A stretch of DNA of 64,000 nt from Callorhinus ursinus. Taxonomy: Eukaryota > Chordata > Mammalia > Carnivora > Otariidae. The stretch lies in assembly GCF_003265705.1 (NCBI RefSeq), contig NW_020312775.1, positions 3,924,822 to 3,988,821 on the forward strand. The letters are read 5' to 3'. Positions within the stretch are counted from its first letter, which is position 1; the number at the start of each line of letters is the position of its first letter. A program made the position numbers and the translations under genes. Below the pieces are notes generated by a model. That model made no database searches, was not told the origin of the DNA, and was given only the letters and a program-made list of their open reading frames with translations. Positions 60,253-64,000 of this stretch are shown here, in pieces.

Positions 60253-61089
60253 TTTTCTGGTAATTTTTTTATTGTTATGTTAATCACCATACATTACATC
60301 ATTAGTTTTTGATGTAGTGTTCCATGATTCATTGTTTGTGCATAACACCCAGTGCTCCACGCAGAATGTGCCCTCTTTAATACCCATCACCAGGCTAACC
60401 CATCCCTCACCCCCCTCCCCTCTAGAACCCTCAGTTTGTTTTTCAGAGTCCATCGTCTCTAATGGTTCATCTCCCCCTCCGACTTACTCCCCTTCATTCT
60501 TCCCCTCCTGCTATCTTCTGCTTCTTTTTTTTTTCTTAACATATATTGCATTATTTGTTTCAGAAGTACAGATCTGTGATTCATCAGTTTTATACAATTC
60601 ACAGTGCTCACCATAACACATACCCTCCCCGATGTCTATCACCCAGCCACCCAATCCCTCCCACCCCCCACCACTCCAGCAACCCTCAGTTTGTTTCCTG
60701 AGATTAAGAATTCCTCATATCAGTGAGGTCATATGATACATGTCTTTCTCTGATTGACTTATTTCACTCAGCATAACACCCTCCAGTTCCATCCACGTCG
60801 TTGGAAATGGCAAGATCTCATTCTTTTGATGGCTGCATAATATTCCATTGTGTATATATACCTCATCTTCTTTATCCATTCATCTGTCGATGGACATCTT
60901 GGCTCTTTCCACAGTTTGGCTATTGTGGACATTGCTGCTATAAACATTGGGGTGCACATACCCCTTCGGTTCCTACATTTGTATCTTTGGGGTAAATACC
61001 CAGTAGTGCAATTGCTGGATCGTATGGTAGCTCTACTTTCAACTGTTTGAGGAACCTCCATACTGTTTTCCAGAGGGGTTGCACCAGCT
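60253..61089 (-). mobile_element. 5'-truncated L1 (ORF2 C-terminus + 3' UTR)
   Basis: Antisense L1: 3' UTR (about 60265-60725), then the ORF2 C-terminus open at 60768-61061 on the minus strand (NRRGMCTPMFIAAMSTIAKLWKEP, YIYTMEYYAAIKR). The exact 17-bp TSD AAGCAAGCTTAATTTTT at 60236-60252 and 61090-61106 defines the ends. Seven extra bases (CTGGTAA, 60257-60263) sit between two T runs at the tail, either a tiny transduction or tail heterogeneity. Confidence 0.96.
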
Positions 61090-61229
61090 AAGCAAGCTTA
61101 ATTTTTATGCTAAAGTTTTATGCTCTAGATTGGTCACATGAAGTCTAAATTACAAGGGCATAGTCTTGACTGTCAATAATTTAGATCTTGGTAATGCTTT
61201 TAGAATCATCCATAAAATGGATGCATTCT

Positions 61230-61425
61230 TTTTTCTCTCCTTAAAACTTACTGTGCCTGGGTTTGAATCCCAACTCTACAACTTACTGGCTATGGAATCT
61301 TGGACAAGTCATATAATCTTGTTTCTGAAATATGGGGATACAAGATTTGTTCTGAGTATTAAATGAATTGGCATATACAAAACACTTTGAATAGTGCCTG
61401 ATATATAGCAAGTAATTATATATAA
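61230..61425 (+). repeat. MIR relic
   Basis: 'tgggtttgaatcccaactctacaacttactggctatggaatcttggacaagtcat', 'gagtattaaatgaattggcatatacaaaacactttgaatagtgcctga' are sense MIR. Confidence 0.85.
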
Positions 61426-61534
61426 TATGTGATATATATATGTGCTATATTTGTGTTATTATTGCTAGTAATACATCCAATAAAAGGGTAGATAGAAGAA
61501 AAGTGAGAATACATTAAAATTTAGATTTATATTC

Positions 61535-61603
61535 ATTAATTTAACATTTGCTGAGGTCCTAGTGTGTATTAAATATGATATTAATTGCTAAGGATACATA
61601 GTG
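61535..61603 (-). repeat. L2 3'-end relic
   Basis: 'aatttaacatttgctgaggtcctagtgtgtattaaatatgatattaattgctaaggatac' fits the reverse L2 end weakly. Confidence 0.45.
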
Positions 61604-61777
61604 ACAATGGACTATTACTGAGTCATAACAAAGAATGAAATCTTACCATTTGCAATGACATGGATAGAGCTAGGGAGTTTTATGCTAAGCAAAATAAGTC
61701 AGTCAGAGAGAGACAAATAACATGATTTCACTCATATGTGGAATTTAAGAAACGAAACAAATGAACAAAGGGAAAAA

Positions 61778-61965
61778 GGGTGCCTGGGTGGCTCTGTCAG
61801 TTAAATGTCTGCCTTCGGCTCAGGTTATGATCCCAGGGTCCTGGGATTGAGCCCCACATTGGCCTCCCTGCTCATCGAGGAGTCTGCTTATCTCTCTCTC
61901 TCTAACTCCCCCCCCCGCACTCATGTTCTCTCTCTCTCAAATAAATAAATAAATAAAATATTAAA
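61778..61965 (+). mobile_element. CAN-SINE A of a tandem pair
   Basis: Sense SINE from GGGTGCCTGGGTGGCTCTGT to AAATAAATAAATAAAATATT. Left target AATGAACAAAGGG lies before 61778, and the right copy AAATGAGCAAAG is at 61966-61977. Confidence 0.94.
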
Positions 61966-61980
61966 AAATGAGCAAAGCAG

Positions 61981-62172
61981 GGGGTGCCTCAGTGGTTCAG
62001 TTGGTTAAGCATCTGCCTTCAGCTCAGGTCATGATCCCAGAGTCCTGGGATCAAGTCCCGCATTGGGTTCCTTGCTCATCAGGGAGCATGCTTCTCCCTC
62101 TGCCTGCTACTCCCCCTGCTTGTGCTCTCTCTCCCTCTCTCTGACAAATAAGTAAAAATAAAATCTTTAAAA
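61981..62172 (+). mobile_element. CAN-SINE B of a tandem pair
   Basis: Sense SINE from GGGGTGCCTCAGTGGTTCAG. AAATGAGCAAAG occurs on its left (61966-61977) and right (62173-62184). It probably inserted into the right-hand target copy of SINE A. Confidence 0.94.
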
Positions 62173-62225
62173 AAATGAGCAAAGGGAAAAAAGAAACAAC
62201 ACTTAATTGGATACATTTAAAAAGA

Positions 62226-63076
62226 GGAGATCTAAGAGGAGAGTGAGGAAGGGTATACAGAAAGGTAAAAGGAAATCTCCCTGGTTTTTCTTAACTTTGT
62301 TAAGAGAGTAAAAGAAATAAAAAATTATATGAAAGGTATATGTGGCAAATGATGCTATGATGTTAAATAAGATTTTAGTTCATTTATCATGCATTTACTG
62401 AGTAAAGATTATATGCCAGATCCTGTCGTAGGGATAGAGAGGACAGAAAGAATCCATTGGGGTCATAGATGACTTTCACTAAAGCAGATTCAAGACTTGA
62501 GGGCAGCATACAGATATCAGTGAGCCAAGGAGAGAATGGTACTGGAAGAGTGGATATAAAACAGAAAAATTCTAGAACTTTGATGGACTAAACTAGCATG
62601 GAAGCCTTCATACTACAAACACCTAACAAGACTGGATAAAAGATAATCAAAATTTTAAATACATGTTTAAATATCTGTGCTCCCAAGAAACAAAAGGAAA
62701 TCCCTATGTACCAGAGGAAACTGAAAGGTAGATTGGTAAGTACACAAAACAATACTTTGCCAGCCATGTAACATGAGCTAAGATGGGCATAGGATGCATA
62801 TGCAAGGAGTAGAATCAAAAAAAAAAAAAAAGCCCATACTAACTAGGGGATTTGTTTTTAAACACCCATAAAAGGACTCTAAACAAGCTGTTGGCCCTAC
62901 TCAAGGTGGAAGCAACAGAAATGAGATGTGTATGATTCTCGTAGACATAGAAAATCAGAATAGATCAGTAAAGAAACTGAACATACCATTTAAATACCTA
63001 TTCTTCTACATAGAAATACAATAATAATCATTAACAAAAATAATGACATGGTTTTAAGTTTTTTATTCAAACATCA
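62226..63076. other. No recognisable gene; possible short L2 piece
   Basis: About 0.85 kb; 'atttatcatgcatttactgagtaaagattatatgccagatcctgtcgtagggatagagagg' at 62386-62446 resembles a reverse L2 end. A poly(A) run at 62818-62832 has no clear parent element. Confidence 0.4.
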
Positions 63077-63091
63077 AAGATTACTATAATA

Positions 63092-63222
63092 CCCTGGTGA
63101 TGGGTATTAAGGAGGGCACGTACTGCATGGAGCACTGGGTGTTATACGCAAACAATGAATCATGGAACACTACATCAAAAATTAATTATGTAATGTATGG
63201 TGATTAACATAACATAATAAAA
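63092..63222 (+). mobile_element. Severely 5'-truncated L1 3' UTR, young type
   Basis: Sense L1 3' end of only 131 bp: 'ctggtgatgggtattaagga', 'gcaaacaatgaatcatggaac', 'gtatggtgattaacataacataataaaaaa'. Exact 16-bp TSD AAAGATTACTATAATA at 63076-63091 and 63223-63238. Confidence 0.95.
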
Positions 63223-63238
63223 AAAGATTACTATAATA

Positions 63239-63990
63239 TAATGTAATTTTCATTTCAGGCCAATCTCACTTACAAACATAGGTGCAAATCTACAAAATAA
63301 AGTTGCAGCAAACAGAATTAAGCAACAAATAGTAAAAGTAAGTAAATTGATAAATAAAATACAATCCTGATCAATTAAATTTTAACACTAATGTGTCTAG
63401 CATTTTACTATTTTTATTAACACTCCTGCCTCTCCTTACAACATATCTTTTTTTCTCATCATATCTACCTATAAAGATTGTTCTTTCAAATAGCATATAT
63501 AGTGATAGTGATTTTTTTTTTCTGTCAGGGTTCAAGTTAAGTTATGAGTTAGAAACTACCTAGAAATGTCCCACTCAACTGACTAGCTTAATGGGAAAGA
63601 CCTTTCTAGAAGTCCTTGTTCCTTCAATAAATTAACCAATAGGCTGTCAATATTTATTTTTAGAGGGGAGAAGAAACTGCATTTTAAAAATCATTAACAT
63701 GTTTTTCTCCCTAACAAAAACAAACAAACAAACAAACAAAAACTTTCTTCATCTAGATACCCACTAACATTTTACATTTGCAAGTGCCCAGATTAAAAAA
63801 AACTCTCGGAAAAATGTTAAGGAATATATGAATGCATATGAATATAAATTCTTATTGTGTAAAAACACATGTAGTTACACTACAGAAAAGCTACAATGTT
63901 CTCCCAATTTTATACTCAAGTGTAAACTACAGCAACTGTGCATGTTGGAGATAGACTCCTGCTTAATGCTACAATTTAAACCTCACATTC
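63239..63990. other. No recognisable feature; short AAAC repeat
   Basis: AT-rich sequence; an (AAAC)n run of about six units lies at 63715-63741. Confidence 0.45.
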
Positions 63991-63991
63991 T

Positions 63992-64000
63992 GGGGCGCCT
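63992..64000 (+). mobile_element. Start of a CAN-SINE cut by the window edge
   Basis: The final bases GGGGCGCCT equal the first nine bases of the SINE head seen elsewhere in the window. Confidence 0.75.

Larger units (their letters stand above)
61604..62225 (+). mobile_element. L1 ORF2 C-terminal/3' fragment split by two SINEs
   Basis: 'ggactattactgagtcataacaaagaatgaaatc', 'gcaatgacatggatagagctagggag' and 'catgatttcactcatatgtgg' match the ORF2 end and the start of the 3' UTR of an older L1. It then continues as 'gaacaaagggaaaaa' on both sides of two SINE insertions. Confidence 0.8.

Noticed and set aside
1..64000. A novel multi-gene system or defence island
   Set aside because: No intact coding gene is present. 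All long frames belong to L1 copies, and the remaining sequence is non-coding mammalian DNA.

Overview
This is nuclear DNA from a carnivoran mammal. The diagnostic signal is a set of about 16 tRNA-Lys-derived CAN-SINEs, whose 5' head begins GGGGCGCCTGGGTGGCTCAG. The body of these copies matches the type I know from bears, pinnipeds and musteloids better than the dog or cat types, so a non-canid caniform (arctoid) is the best guess. I see no host protein-coding exon, functional RNA gene, CRISPR array, operon or complete gene. The window reads as intergenic or deep intronic DNA built from layered retrotransposons. The only host-gene-derived sequence is a broken processed copy of ribosomal protein L12.

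Layout. 1-1250: old L1 (minus strand) split by a SINE. 1800-2250: ERVL/MaLR-type LTR. 2.9-9.3 kb: MIR and L2 relics, two SINEs and a short L1 3' end. 9712-16683: a near-full-length L1 on the minus strand with a matching 16-bp target-site duplication (TSD); both ORFs are decayed and its 5' region holds three tandem units. 17.9-18.9 kb: a 5'-truncated L1 carrying a SINE. 21.35-26.71 kb: a long plus-strand L1 containing a 10-N gap inside a TA/CA microsatellite. 26.9-30.7 kb: SINEs, L2, MIR, a pure pyrimidine tract and an LTR. 30.9-31.7 kb: old L1. 31.9-36.6 kb: an older plus-strand L1 with an internal ORF1-ORF2 deletion and a nested SINE. 37.1-41.6 kb: MER5A, L2, a solo ERVL-type LTR, old L1, and L2 with a SINE. 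42.6-46.3 kb: the most repeat-poor stretch. 47.0-47.6 kb: RPL12 pseudogene. 48-54 kb: DNA transposon, L2, MIR and MaLR relics plus a direct/inverted local duplication. 54.3-63.2 kb: young L1 3' ends, one carrying a 3' transduction, and five SINEs. The last 9-10 bases are the start of one more SINE, cut by the window edge.

How the parts relate. Most insertions show the marks of L1 machinery: A-rich tail, 5' truncation and 7-19 bp TSDs. The SINEs, the RPL12 copy and a bare poly(A) insertion were very probably mobilised by L1 in trans. No new gene system is supported. The items most worth a second look are the L1 3' transduction at 55784-56249, the direct-plus-inverted duplication linking 51.0 and 52.5 kb, the tandem units in the L1 5' region, and microsatellite growth at the same ORF2 site in two L1 copies. 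All family names come from recognition by eye; no database search was run.
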